This document shows positions 49,224-58,671 of a stretch of DNA of 64,000 bases, piece by piece. The stretch is taken from the NCBI GenBank assembly GCA_963770865.1, contig CAVYRD010000009.1:62001-126000 (forward strand). The letters run 5' to 3'. The DNA comes from Miltoncostaea sp963770865 (lineage in GTDB: Bacteria > Actinomycetota > Thermoleophilia > Miltoncostaeales > Miltoncostaeaceae). Numbering within the stretch: the first letter of the stretch is position 1; the number at the start of each line of letters is the position of its first letter. The position numbers were made by a program, and so were the translations under genes. The notes under the pieces are model-generated. The model was not told where the DNA came from. It worked only from the letters and a program-made list of their open reading frames with translations, and searched no databases.

Positions 49224-51774
49224 GTGCTGAAGCTCGCCTGGCGCGGGGTGCTCTTCAACAAGGGCCGCTACATCGCGACCCTGGTCGCGATCCTCACCGG
49301 GGTCGCGTTCTTCACCGCGACCGGGTTCATCTCCGACCGGGTCATCGCCAGCCTCGAGGGCGACGTCGAACCGCGAGTACGGCAACGGTCGACGCTCGCC
49401 GTGGTCCCGTAACGACACGGGGAACGGCGGCCAACCTCGACCGAGCAGGCGCGGATCTCGGGCGCAGCCGCCGACACGATCATCGCCGCGCCCGGCGTCG
49501 AGGCGCGGCGCCGGCGTGCTCACGGGCGTCGGTCGCGTTCCTCGGAACCGGACGGCAAGCCCTTCGCCGACGGACGCGACCGGCCGGCTCTGGGTCGAGG
49601 ACGCACGAACTCAACCCGCTCGACGTGACCGAGGGCCGCGCCCCGGCGGCGGCCGGGGAGATCGCCGTCGACAAGGGCCTGGCGAGCGACCACGACCTGA
49701 CCGTCGGCGAGAAGGTCACCGTGCTCACCCTCGCCGGGCCAGTTCCCGGCCACGGTCGTCGGCATCACGAAGTTCGGCAGCACGGACTCGATCGACGCGA
49801 GCGGCACGGTGTCGCTCGCCGAGGCAGAACGCCTTCGACTGGCTGAGCTCGGGCCAGGTCGAGTACCAGAGCCTCTACGTGCGCGGCTCGCCCTCGCAGG
49901 CAGACCTCGCAGGCGGCGATCGCGCCGCTCGTCCCGAGCGGCTTCAAGGCGCAGACCGGCGACGACCTTCCGCGCCGACCAGCGCGAGGCGATCGGGCGG
50001 CATCGGCCGGGTGCTCAAGAACGCCCTCCAGGGCTTCGCGATCCTCGCCCTGCTCGTCGGCGCCTTCGTCATCTACAACACGTTCAGCGTCATCGTGGCC
50101 CAGCGGCTGCGCGAGATCGCCGTGCTGTCGGCCATCGGGGCCACCCCGAAGCAGATCCGCGCTCGCTCCGCTGGGAGGGCGTGGTGGTGGGCCTGCTCGG
50201 CTCGCTGCTCGGCGTCGTCGACGGGCATCGCGCTCTCCTTCGTGGTCATCCTCGTCCTGCAGGCTCTCGGGGTGGAGCTGCCCGGCGGCGGGATCGCCAT
50301 CAAGCCGGTCCGACGGTGGTCTCCGGCGATCCTGATCGGCACCGTCATCACCGTCGCGTCGGTGATGATCCCGGCCCGCCGGGCCTCGCGGACCGAGCCG
50401 ATCGAGGCCCTCCGCGACGCCGCGGTCGAGACGGTCGGCGTCTCCCGCGGGCGGGTGATCGCGACGGGCGTGCTGCTGGTGCTCGGCGTGGCAGGGGTCC
50501 TCCTCGGCACGAGCGCCGCGATCGTCGGCCTGGGCGCCCTGCTGCTGTTCGTCGGCGTGATCGTGGCCGGCCCGGTGATCGCCCTCTGGGGCACCCGGCT
50601 CGTCACCCCGCTGATGTCGCGCCTCGGCCTGGAGGGGCGCCTCGCCGCCGACAACACGGCGCGCAATCCCAAGCGCACCGCCACCACGGCCAACGCGCTG
50701 CTCATCGGGGTCTTCCTGGTCACGCTCGTCACCGTCGCGGGGACGAGCGCCAAGGACTTCGTCGTCGGCGAGCTCAACAAGATCGACAGCGCCGATTACC
50801 TCGTCACCAGCAACGGCGGCACCCTCGACGCCGCGTTCGTCCGCGGCCTCGAGTCCATCGATGACGTCACGAAGGTCAGCCCGTTCCGGCGCGAGTCGGT
50901 GACGATCGACGGCACGGTCTCGCTGATCTCGACCGCCGACCTCGCAGCCATCACCGACATCGCCGACGTGACCGTGGCCTCGGGCTCCCTCGACGACCTG
51001 CGCGACGGCACGATCGCCGTGACCGACGCGGGCGGCGGCGGAGCGATCGGCACGAGCGCGAACGCGGCGAACTCCGCGAAGGTCGGCGACACGGTCACGG
51101 TCGTCGGAAACGACGGTCGCCGGGCCGACCTCCGGGTGGTCGCGATCCTGAAGCTGTCCATCGACTCGTCCCAGGTCGGCAGCCTGGTCACGCCGGCGAC
51201 CTTCGACCGGCTCGTCGGCGACACGGCGCCGACGGTCGCCTTCCTCGACGTGGCCTCCGGCGCGCAGACCGAGACGAAGGACGCCATCGAGGCGCAGACC
51301 AACCTGCGCCCCGACATTACCATCACCGAGGGCAACGCCATCGGCCGTCTCATCGGCTCGGTCTTCGACTTCCTCATCAACGCCGTCAACGGGCTGCTGC
51401 TGATGAGCGTCGTGATCGCCCTCATCGGGATCATCAACACGCTGTCGCTGTCGATCCTCGAGCGCCGCCGCGAGCTCGGCCTGCTGCGCGTGGTCGGGAT
51501 GACCGACCGCCGCGTCCAGCGGATGATCCGCCTCGAGTCGGTGCTGATCGCCGGGCTCGGCACCGTCACCGGCCTCGTCCTCGGCGCGTTCGTCGGATGG
51601 GCGCTGATCGGGGCGATCAGCCGCAACACCGACGCCGGCGTCAGCACCAGCCTGCCGTTCCTCCAGCTCGGCCTGGTCCTGGTGGCCGGCGTCGTCCTCG
51701 GGCTGCTCGCCTCGCTGATCCCCGCCCGCCGCTCGACCCGCCTCGAGGTGCTCGACTCGATCGCGGCGAGCTAG
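49224..51774 (+). pseudogene. FtsX/MacB-like ABC permease with a cluster of insertions (probable sequence error)
   Basis: The permease of the ABC exporter. It begins at GTG 49224 with a clear membrane helix (VLFNKGRYIATLVAILTGVAFFTATGF). From about 49368 to 50221 the correct protein can only be read by deleting single extra bases, at least 15, for example near 49387, 49395, 49410, 49439, 49739 and 49825. After removal the sequence runs smoothly (NREYGNVDVAVVPNDTG, GEIAVDKGLASDHDLTVGEKVTVL, then IGGIGRVLKNALQG). From about 50250 to the stop TAG 51772-51774 the frame is intact, with FtsX-domain helices and the closing helix (VVLGLLASLIPARRSTRLE). Insertion-only errors suggest an uncorrected read, not decay. 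Confidence 0.8.
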
Positions 51775-52256
51775 GGGCGCCCGCCGTGTCCGGGGCGTCG
51801 CCGAGCGCCGGCCCGGCGGGGCGCGTCGGGGGCGAGCCGCGCGACAACTGCGGGATCGATCTTCGGGGCGTCGATGTGGCGGACGATGTCGGTGTCCATG
51901 AACCCCACGTGGAGCGCGGTGACCTGCGTCCCCTGCTCGGCCAGCTCGACGCGCAGCGCGTTCGTTGGTGACCACGCGGCGGCCTTGGCGGCGGCGTAGG
52001 TCCCGAACCGGGCCGACGTGAACCAGGACAGCACGGACAGGACGTTCAGGATGGCGCCGCCGCCCGGCGCGCCCGCGAGCTGCGGGACGAAGGCGCGCGC
52101 CATCCTCAACGACCCGAGGTAGTGGGTCTCGATCTCGAGGCGGATGTCCTCCATCGCCCCCCGAGGAACTGCGCCCCCGTCGCCGAGGTCCCTGTGGGTA
52201 GGAATGTCCAACTCTCTCGCGTGCATGAGACAACCCTGTCCCACGGCGCGTAGCAT
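51771..52256 (-). pseudogene. SDR-family fragment without nucleotide-binding half
   Basis: Minus-strand frame with only the second half of a short-chain dehydrogenase: AMEDIRLEIETHYLGSLRMARAFVPQL, then LNVLSVLSWF and the catalytic YAAAK followed by ALRVELAEQGTQVTALHVGFMDTD. The glycine-rich Rossmann motif is absent, and the residues upstream of about 52160 do not belong to the family. The end is abnormal (Arg-rich tail), so the last part is frameshifted or missing. Stop codon TAG shares CTAG with the permease stop. A GACAACCCTGTC element lies inside the upstream part, near the USP promoter. Confidence 0.6.
52229..52240. promoter_or_regulatory. GACAAC-NN-TGTC element, candidate TetR operator
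   Basis: GACAACCCTGTC, a dyad with GACA/TGTC ends. It agrees at 10 of 12 positions with the element at 53310-53321 (read on the minus strand). It lies 50 bases before the USP start and at the 5' end of the SDR fragment. Confidence 0.4.
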
Positions 52257-52290
52257 GCGGCCAGGACCGACCCGACCGGAAAGGCACTCG

Positions 52291-52719
52291 ATGGACGCCC
52301 CCTACACCCACATCGCCTGCTGCTACGACGGCTCGCCCGCGTCCGAGGGTGCCGTGGCCGAGGGGCGCCGCCTGCGCGACCTCGCCGACGGGCGCCTCAG
52401 CGTCATCCACGTGTACCACGACCCGCTGACGTCGGGCATGTACAGCCCCGACCTCGGCGCGGTGCGCGAGACCGCGCGCGAGTGGTTCGCCCAGCGGGCG
52501 GCGGCGTGGCCCGAGGCGGAGGCCGTCTTCCTCGAGGGCTCGGCCAGCGTCGAGCTCGACCGCTGGGCCGCCGCGGAGCATCCCGACCTGATGATCGCCG
52601 GCATCCACCACGGGGCGGCCCACCGGGCGGTGCTGGGGAGCGTCACCAGCCACCTCGTGCACCACGCGCCCTGCCCGGTGCTCGTTGTGCGCGTGCCGCG
52701 CGAGGATGGGGAGAGCTAG
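52291..52719 (+). CDS. Universal stress protein (UspA family)
   Basis: 142 residues from ATG 52291 with GGAAAGG six bases upstream. Usp fold: IACCYDGSPASEGAVAEG at the start (strand 1 and ATP-phosphate loop), RLSVIHVY, then DLMIAGIHHGAAHRAVLGSVTSHLVHHAPCPVLVV. The usual nucleotide motif G-2x-G-9x-G-S is slightly altered (GIHHG...LGS), so ATP binding is uncertain. USPs are upregulated in stress and anoxia. Convergent with the TetR gene; both stop codons lie in the shared palindrome CTAG at 52716-52719. Confidence 0.9.
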   Translation: MDAPYTHIACCYDGSPASEGAVAEGRRLRDLADGRLSVIHVYHDPLTSGMYSPDLGAVRETAREWFAQRAAAWPEAEAVFLEGSASVELDRWAAAEHPDLMIAGIHHGAAHRAVLGSVTSHLVHHAPCPVLVVRVPREDGES

Positions 52720-53258
52720 GCGCGGACTCCTCGGAGGAGGACGCGAACGGCGGCGCCGGCGGCCTCGTCGGGGCCGACGGCGCGGTCCGCGATCGCGCGC
52801 CGGGCGGCCCGCAGCACCCCGCTCACGGCCTCGAACAGGAACTCCTCGGGCACGTCGGACGTCACGTCGCCCTCCCGCCGGCCGCGCCGGATGACCGCGA
52901 GGACCGGCCCCTCGACGGCCTCCACCAGCGCGCGCTGCCCGGGGTCGGAGCCGTCGGGCTTGGGCGCGTCGAGCAGCACCCGGTAGCGGTCGAGCACGGG
53001 CAGGAGCGCGCGGACGATGCGCTCGAGGGCCTCGGGCGCGGAGCCCTCATCGACGCCGGCGCCGGCCAGCGCCTCGCGGCACTCGCGCAGGGCCTGCGAG
53101 CGGATCGCGGCGATCAGCTCCTGGCGGCTCGGGAAGTGGCGGTAGAGCGTGGCGCGACCGATGCCCGTGGCCGCGGCGACCTCGATCATGCTCGCGCCGG
53201 TGTCCTCGGCGAGCACCTGGGTCGCCGAGGCGATGATGCGCTCCCCGGTGGACGCCAT
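52716..53258 (-). CDS. TetR-family transcriptional regulator
   Basis: 180 residues from ATG 53258. The N-terminal helix-turn-helix is clear: IIASATQVLAEDTGASMIEVAAATGIGRATLYRHFPSRQELIAAI. The C-terminal ligand domain has no recognised specificity (ADAPKPDGSDPGQ, then VLAVIRRGRREGDVTSDVPEEF). Candidate binding sites are the dyads at 53300-53321 upstream of it and at 52229-52240 near the SDR/USP start. It probably controls itself, the divergent PAP2 gene and the SDR/USP pair. Confidence 0.92.
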   Translation of the reverse strand: MASTGERIIASATQVLAEDTGASMIEVAAATGIGRATLYRHFPSRQELIAAIRSQALRECREALAGAGVDEGSAPEALERIVRALLPVLDRYRVLLDAPKPDGSDPGQRALVEAVEGPVLAVIRRGRREGDVTSDVPEEFLFEAVSGVLRAARRAIADRAVGPDEAAGAAVRVLLRGVRA

Positions 53259-53299
53259 GGCGCCAGCCTATCCGGGGACCCGCCGGTGTGAGGCATCGC

Positions 53300-53321
53300 T
53301 GTCTCGCACGACATCGTTGTC
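53300..53321. promoter_or_regulatory. Overlapping dyads in the TetR/PAP2 divergent region
   Basis: TGTC-N6-GACA (53300-53313) overlaps GACA-N4-TGTC (53310-53321), 42 bases upstream of the TetR ATG and 64 before the divergent PAP2 ATG. The second element read in reverse is GACAACGATGTC, nearly identical to 52229-52240. Confidence 0.5.
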
Positions 53322-53384
53322 CCATCACCCGGGCGGAGCCATGACTCGAGGCGTCCGTCCGCCGGCTCGTCATACGCTGGGCCC

Positions 53385-54211
53385 ATGAGCGACGCGCTGC
53401 CGATCCGCCGGTCGTGGACGGACGGCGTGCTGGCCGCGGTGCGCCGCAGCCACCCGGTGCCGGTGGAGATCCTGCTCCTGGGCCTCGTGGTGCTCGTGTG
53501 GCAGCTCGCCCGGGTCCCGTTCGAGGCCTCGCTCGACGACGCCGTCGCCGCGAGCCGGGACCCGATGGACGTCGAGCGGGCGCTCGGCATCGCCGTGGAG
53601 CCGGACGTGATCCGCTGGATGTACGCGCGCCCCGACCTGCTGGCGCGCGCCAACTGGTTCTACTCTCACATGGACGAGACGCTCGCGTTCGGCGTGCTCG
53701 TGGCGCTGCGTATGGTCGACCCGGTGCGCTACCCGACGGTGCGCACCGCGTTCGCGCTGGCGCACGTCCCCGCGCTCGCCGTGGTCGCGCTCTACCCGAG
53801 CGCGCCGCCGCGCTGGGTGCCGGGGCTGCCGTACGGGCGGCTGCCGAGGTGGACTTCACCGGCGACCTGCGCAACTCGACGGCGGCGGCCGTGAGCCTGC
53901 ACGTCGGCATCCCGGCGCTGCTCAGCGTGGCCGCCATCTGGATGCGGCCGCATTCGTTGCTCGCCTGGGCGTCGATCCTCTACCCGCTCGTGGTGTTCGC
54001 GGTCATCCTCGGAACGGCGAACCACTTCGTGCTCGACGCCGTGGTGGGCGTGGCCTGCGCGGCGATCGGCATCGCGGGGGCGCGGCTGATCCACGGCGCC
54101 GTTCCGCGCGGGCGCGGCACGGCGGGCGCGGGACGGATCGCCGCGGTGGCGGTGCTCGTCGCGGCGGGGGCGTACGCCGTGAACGACATCGTCCTGCGGC
54201 TGGGCGGCTAG
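53385..54211 (+). CDS. PAP2/inositolphosphotransferase-like membrane phosphatase, frameshifted
   Basis: ATG 53385. The first frame gives several membrane helices (VEILLLGLVVLVWQL, FAHVPALAVVALYPSAPP) up to LPYG at about 53837. From there the next frame continues with a missing G in a G run: AEVDFTGDLRNSTAAAVSLHVGIPALLSV, with the PAP2-like SLHVG, then NHFVLDAVVG and further helices to the TAG at 54209-54211. The catalytic histidines of the PAP2/Aur1-Ipt1 type are thus in the second part. With one base restored it is a complete gene of about 276 residues. Stop shares CTAG with the NlpC/P60 gene. Confidence 0.75.
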
Positions 54212-55305
54212 GGCCGGACCGCCCCCACGTAGCCCGGGTAGGTCGAGAGCTGGCTCACCTTGACCACGTCGCCCGTGTGGGGCGCCTGCACGAACTGGTC
54301 GCCGCCCAGGTAGATCCCGACGTGGTCGAGGTTGAAGAAGAAGACGAGGTCGCCCGGGCGCAGGTCGCTCGTGGCCACCTGGGGGAACGCGGCCCACTCC
54401 GCCCGCGTGTAGTGGGGGACGTACTTGCCCACCTGGGCGTAGACGTAGGACGCGAGGCCGCTGCAGTCGAACCCGCTCGGCGACGCGCCGCCCCAGACGT
54501 AGGGGACGCCGAGGTAGTTCAGCGCCAGGGCCGCGGCGCGGGCGTTGGCGTCGCCGCTCGGGACGGGCGTGTTGAGCGGGACCCCGCCGGTGGAGAACGA
54601 CTGGGCCGCCTGGCGCGCGCGGGCGAGGGCGGCGGCGGCCGCGGCCTCGCGGGCACGGCGCTCCTTCTCGGCCTTCAGCATCCGGCGCAGGTCGGCGCTC
54701 GCGTTGTCGAACACGGCCTTGCGCTGCGCCAGCAGGCCCTCGACCTTGGCCTTCTCGCGCGCCTTGGCCGCCACCTGGTCCTCGGCCGCGCGCCGGTCGG
54801 CCACCAGCTGCGCCCGCAGGCGGGCCAGCATCGCCTTGTGGTCGTGAAGGCCCGCGACCACCGCGGCGTCCTGGCGGCCGACCTCGTCGAGCACGTCCAG
54901 CTCGTCGGCGGCGGCCGAGATGCTTCCGGTGGTGAGGATCACGTCGGCGAGGCTCGGCGGCGGCGTGGCGTAGATCGCCCGCAGACGGCGCGCGAGCACC
55001 TGGCGCTCGCGCGCCAGGTCGCGGACGGTCTGGCGGGTGAGGGCCGTGTTCTCGTCGATGCGGTCCTCGACCTTGCCGAGCTCGTACTGGGCCCCGTTGT
55101 AGGCCTCGGCGGCCGACTCCACCTGCGCGTTGATCGCGTTCAGCTGGTCCTGGATGCGGTGGAGCTCGGCGCGCTTGGCCTCGATGGCCGCCGGCTCGGT
55201 CAACGCGAGGGGCGCGCCCAGGGCCAGCAGGGCCACGACGGCCAGGAGCGCGACGGCCACGGGGACGCCCGTGCGGCGACGGCCTGCTTCGGATCGCGGT
55301 CTCAC
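54208..55305 (-). CDS. Secreted NlpC/P60 peptidoglycan hydrolase with coiled-coil domain
   Basis: 365 residues from GTG 55305. A signal peptide (about 1-35, RRRTGVPVAVALLAVVALLALGAPLAL) is followed by a long coiled coil (about 40-230, heptads such as LHRIQDQLNAINAQVESA and ARLRAQLVADRRAAEDQVAAK), the PcsB/RipA-type regulatory arm. The C-terminal NlpC/P60 domain has catalytic Cys in FDCSGLAS, His in LDHVGIYLG and a third polar residue further on. It cleaves peptide stems of peptidoglycan, probably during division; the coiled coil would couple to FtsEX-like partners. The start is a GTG without a strong ribosome-binding site. Confidence 0.9.
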   Translation of the reverse strand: MRPRSEAGRRRTGVPVAVALLAVVALLALGAPLALTEPAAIEAKRAELHRIQDQLNAINAQVESAAEAYNGAQYELGKVEDRIDENTALTRQTVRDLARERQVLARRLRAIYATPPPSLADVILTTGSISAAADELDVLDEVGRQDAAVVAGLHDHKAMLARLRAQLVADRRAAEDQVAAKAREKAKVEGLLAQRKAVFDNASADLRRMLKAEKERRAREAAAAAALARARQAAQSFSTGGVPLNTPVPSGDANARAAALALNYLGVPYVWGGASPSGFDCSGLASYVYAQVGKYVPHYTRAEWAAFPQVATSDLRPGDLVFFFNLDHVGIYLGGDQFVQAPHTGDVVKVSQLSTYPGYVGAVRP

Positions 55306-55435
55306 GGGCTTCCACGTTCGCGGCGGCGTGCGGGAGCCCTTCGTCGCCGCGCGACGCGACGCGGGCGGCGCGCCGGGAGAACCCCCGTTGAAGGCCCGGG
55401 GGTTGCCGGAGGAGGATGCGCCTGGGGGTGCGGCC

Positions 55436-55798
55436 GTGCCGATCGATTTCTCGTCGCAGTACGTCAGCGCCGGCAACGGGGACGGCGATCTGCGGGTCTT
55501 CGTGCTCGCGGCCTCCGGCGACCTCGGCGCGGCCGCGGCCGACGCGCTCGCCGCGGCCCTGGCGCTCGCGCTCGACGAGCGCCCGGCGGCGCTGTTCGTC
55601 GACCTCCGCGACCTGGGGCGGCTCGACGCGGGCGGCTTCCGCTGCCTGGTGCGCGCCAAGCGCCGGGCCGACGACACGGGCGTCCACCTCGCGGTGATCC
55701 GCGGCGCGAGCCCGGCCTACCGGGTCCTGACGCTGGGCGACACGGAGTCGCTGGTGGCGCTGGCCGACGGCGGCGGGGAGGCGCCGCTCCCGGCCTGA
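55436..55798 (+). CDS. STAS-domain protein
   Basis: 120 residues from GTG 55436 (GGGGG eight bases upstream). Residues 16-110 follow the STAS fold (VFVLAASGDLGAAAADALAAAL, AALFVDLRDLGRLDAGGFRCLVRA, then GVHLAVIRGASPAYRVLTL). The residue at the classical phosphoserine position is Ala/Gly (LDAGGF), so SpoIIAA-type phosphorylation is unlikely. Divergent from the NlpC/P60 gene, which starts 130 bases away on the other strand. Confidence 0.8.
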   Translation: MPIDFSSQYVSAGNGDGDLRVFVLAASGDLGAAAADALAAALALALDERPAALFVDLRDLGRLDAGGFRCLVRAKRRADDTGVHLAVIRGASPAYRVLTLGDTESLVALADGGGEAPLPA

Positions 55799-55815
55799 GC
55801 GCCGCCCCGCGGCGC
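55799..55815. terminator. Bidirectional-type hairpin after STAS gene
   Basis: GCGCCGC, CCC, GCGGCGC: a perfect 7-bp stem that starts with the base after the TGA of the STAS gene. It lies between this gene and the convergent reductase gene and could end both transcripts. Confidence 0.45.
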
Positions 55816-55835
55816 GGCGCCGGGGTCGGCGTGGA

Positions 55836-56476
55836 TCAGACCCCAGCCGGTGACGGAGGGCGGCCGCGTCCAGCCGGACGTTGTACGCCGGCGTGCCGGG
55901 CTCGAAGAGCCGTCCCGCCGCCAGCGGGCCGGCGTCAACGACGTCGAAGCCGATGTCGTCGATGAGTTCCGCCACGACCGACTTGGCGCGCTCGTCGTCC
56001 CCGGCGATCGGCAGGGCCCGCCGGCCCGGGGCGCCGTGGGCGAGGCTCTGCTCGGCGAGGTCCCCGTAGTAGATGGTGTTGAAGGCCTTGACGACCATCG
56101 CCCCCGGCAGGTGGGCCGCGAGCAGCTCGCTCGAGGTCGTCCGCCGCGCGTCGAGATCCGCGAGGCGCCCGTCCCGCTCCGGGTAGTAGTTGTTCGTGTC
56201 GATCACGACCTTCCCCGCGAGCCCGTCGGCCGGCACGGAGCGGTAGGCCCGCAGCGGCACCGAGACGACGACCACGTCCGATTCGCGGGCGGCGTCCGCG
56301 ACGGTGGCCGCGCGCGCGAGCCCGCCGAGCGACGCCGCGAGGTCGGCGAGGGTGTCCGGGCCGCGCGAGTTGCTGATGAGCACGGGGTGGCCGGCGGCGC
56401 TGAACAGCCGCGCCAGGGTCCCGCCGATGTTGCCGGCGCCGATCAGGCCGATCGTCAGCGGGGTCTCCGAGGCCAT
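55836..56476 (-). CDS. F420-dependent NADP reductase-like protein (NADPH-dependent F420 reductase family), frameshifted at the end
   Basis: About 213 residues from ATG 56476. NADP-binding motif GLIGAGNIGGTLARLFSAAGH, then ISNSRGPDTLADLAASLG, VVVVSVPLRAYRSV, and the family-typical VVIDTNNYYPERDG and VVKAFNTIYY segments, ending ...PGTPAYNVRLDAAALRH. The frame does not stop where the family ends: the expected TGA at 55838-55836 comes into frame only if one G is restored in the G run just before it. It follows hpnE by 27 bases and may be the last gene of the hopanoid operon. Substrate may be F420 or another flavin-type cofactor. Confidence 0.8.
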
Positions 56477-56503
56477 GCCGTGAGGATAGGAGCCGGGGCC
56501 GCC

Positions 56504-57811
56504 TCAGGCCCCGCCGACGGCGAGGCGGGCGGCGCGGACGCCGCTGCGCACCGCGCCCTCCATCGTGGCCGGCCACCCGGTGTCGGTCCACGCCCCGGCC
56601 AGGAGGACGCCGTCGAGCGGAGTGACCGGCCCGGGGCGGCGCGCGGCCTGCCCCGGGGCGGCGGAGAAGGTGGCCTCGGGTTCCTTGATCACCGCCGTGC
56701 GGACGACCTCCGCCCCGGCGGCCGCCGGGAAGAGCGCGGCGAGCTCGCGGGTGTAGCGCTCCACGAGCGCCGGCTTGGGCTCGAGCACCTCCTCGCGCGC
56801 GCCGCTCACCGACACCGCCAGGTGCTGCCCGGGCCCGTGGAGCCCGGCCATCGCCGTGCGGTTGAAGACCCACTGGGCGGGGCTGTCGAGGACGGCGACG
56901 AAGCGCTCGTCCATCACCGGGCGGTCGTACCAGACGTGGACGTTCAGGATCGGCGAGGCGCCGAGGCCGGGGTCCCGCGGCAGGGCGCCGGGCGCGGCCT
57001 CGCGCGACCGGCCGGGCGGCAGGGCCAGGACGACCCGCTCGGCCGGCAGCCGCTCGCCGTCGGCCAGCAGCACGCCGCCGGGGCCGGCCTCGGCCACCGC
57101 GCGCCCGCTCAGGACCCGCCCCCCGCGCGCCTCGAGGAAGGCCCGGGCGGCCGGGTCAACCAGCCGGGTGAGGCCGACCGTGGACCAGCCGATGGCCGAG
57201 CCGGTGCGCGTGCGCAGGAACCCCTCCCGGAAGACGAAGGCCGCGAGGGCGGCCGAGACGCGGTCCGAGCGGTCGTTGCACGTGGGCAGGACGATCAGGT
57301 CCCAGAAGCGGGCGATGGCGCCGGGCGACTGACCGTGGGCGGCCAGCCAGCCGGCGAACGACGTGTCGTCGAGGCGCCGGCGGGCGTCCTCGCGCAGGGC
57401 GCCCAGGGCCAGCAGGGCGCGCAGGGCGGCGGCCTTCTCGCGCGCGCCGAGGTGCGGGTAGGCGAGGAAGGACGGGCCGAGGTGGGCCGGGGCGGGCAGG
57501 GCACCGGCGCGCAGCGCGCCGGTGCGTCCGTCGCGGTCGCGCACGGGGACGTCGAGGGCCGGCTGGAGCGTGGTGTGGACGCCGGTGCCGAGCAGGCGCA
57601 GGAGGGCGATGTAGGCCGTGCAGCAGCCGAGGAAGACGTGCTGGCCGTTGTCGACCTCCACGCCGGCGTCGGGGTCGTGGAAGCTGAACGCCTTGCCGCC
57701 GAGGAACGGGCGCCGCTCGACGAGCGTCACCTGCGCGCCGAGCAGCGCGGCCTCGCAAGCCGCCGCGACGCCGGCGAGCCCGCCGCCGCACACCACCACC
57801 CGCGGCGCCAT
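56504..57811 (-). CDS. hpnE: Hydroxysqualene dehydroxylase HpnE
   Basis: 435 residues from ATG 57811, sharing one base with the hpnD stop (TGATG). Flavin-dependent amine-oxidase-like enzyme that turns hydroxysqualene into squalene. The FAD motif VVVCGGGLAGVAAACEAALLGAQVTLVERR, GGKAFSF, the DNGQHVFLGCCTAY segment and C-terminal GVLLAGAWTDTGWPATMEGAVRSG are characteristic of HpnE. With HpnC and HpnD it makes squalene from two farnesyl diphosphates without squalene synthase. Last squalene gene of the operon. Confidence 0.93.
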   Translation of the reverse strand: MAPRVVVCGGGLAGVAAACEAALLGAQVTLVERRPFLGGKAFSFHDPDAGVEVDNGQHVFLGCCTAYIALLRLLGTGVHTTLQPALDVPVRDRDGRTGALRAGALPAPAHLGPSFLAYPHLGAREKAAALRALLALGALREDARRRLDDTSFAGWLAAHGQSPGAIARFWDLIVLPTCNDRSDRVSAALAAFVFREGFLRTRTGSAIGWSTVGLTRLVDPAARAFLEARGGRVLSGRAVAEAGPGGVLLADGERLPAERVVLALPPGRSREAAPGALPRDPGLGASPILNVHVWYDRPVMDERFVAVLDSPAQWVFNRTAMAGLHGPGQHLAVSVSGAREEVLEPKPALVERYTRELAALFPAAAGAEVVRTAVIKEPEATFSAAPGQAARRPGPVTPLDGVLLAGAWTDTGWPATMEGAVRSGVRAARLAVGGA

Positions 57812-58671
57812 CAGCGCATCGACAGGCTGGAGAGCGACTTCTGGCCCATCAGCGCGAGCTTGCGCCCGGTGGACAGCGCGACCCGGTCGCCGAACACGTC
57901 GTAGTCGCGCGCCTCGATGCCCATGAGGATCTCGCGGTAGAGCCCGGCGAGCATGGCGACGCACATGCGCGCGCGCCTGTCGAGCAGCGGCAGCAGGCGC
58001 TCCCCGCGCGCGAAGTAGTCGCGGGCGCGGGCGCCCTGCGCCCGCATCAGCCCGCGGAAGGCCGGCGTCGCGATGCCGCCCAGCACGTCCTCCTCGCGCA
58101 CGCCGCGCTCCGCCAGCTCGTCCTGGGGCAGGTAGATGCGCCCGCGGGCGCCGTCCTCGGCCACGTCGCGCATGATGTTGACGATCTGCAGCGCGACGCC
58201 CAGCTCGCGCGCGTACCCGGGCGCGGCGGGGTCGTCGAAGCCGAAGACGTGCAGGCTCACGAGCCCCACCGCGCCGGCGACGCGGTCGCAGTACTGCTCC
58301 AGCGCGGCGAAGTCGGGGTAGCGGGTGATGCGCAGGTCCCACTCGATCCCCTCGAGCAGGTGCTCGAAGTAGCGCCGCGGGATGGCGAAGCGCCGCACGG
58401 CGTCGGACAGCGCGACCAGCACCGGGTCGTCCGCCGGCGGCGCGCCCGCGTAGCAGCGCGCCAGCTCGTCGCGGCGACGCTCCAGCTCGGCCAGCTTGAC
58501 GTCCATCGGCTCGTCGCCGTCCACGCTGTCGTCGCAGCGGCGGCTGAAGGCGTAGGCCGCGTGGATCCCGGCACGGCGCTCGGCCGACAGGAAGACGAAG
58601 CCGTAGTAGAAGTTGCGCGCCTCGGCGCGCGTGATCTCGCGGCAGCGCTCGTAGGCCTGGTCGGTGGTCAC
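57811..58671 (-). CDS. hpnD: Hydroxysqualene/presqualene diphosphate synthase HpnD
   Basis: 286 residues from GTG 58671, overlapping the hpnC stop (GTGA). Phytoene/squalene-synthase-fold enzyme: YGFVFLSAERRAGIHAAYAFSRRCDDSVD contains the first aspartate-rich motif (DDSVD), and VNIMRDVAEDGARGRIYLP has the second (RDVAED). It condenses two farnesyl diphosphates to presqualene diphosphate. All conserved residues are present. Belongs to the same family as HpnC next door, which handles the following step. Confidence 0.94.
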   Translation of the reverse strand: MTTDQAYERCREITRAEARNFYYGFVFLSAERRAGIHAAYAFSRRCDDSVDGDEPMDVKLAELERRRDELARCYAGAPPADDPVLVALSDAVRRFAIPRRYFEHLLEGIEWDLRITRYPDFAALEQYCDRVAGAVGLVSLHVFGFDDPAAPGYARELGVALQIVNIMRDVAEDGARGRIYLPQDELAERGVREEDVLGGIATPAFRGLMRAQGARARDYFARGERLLPLLDRRARMCVAMLAGLYREILMGIEARDYDVFGDRVALSTGRKLALMGQKSLSSLSMR

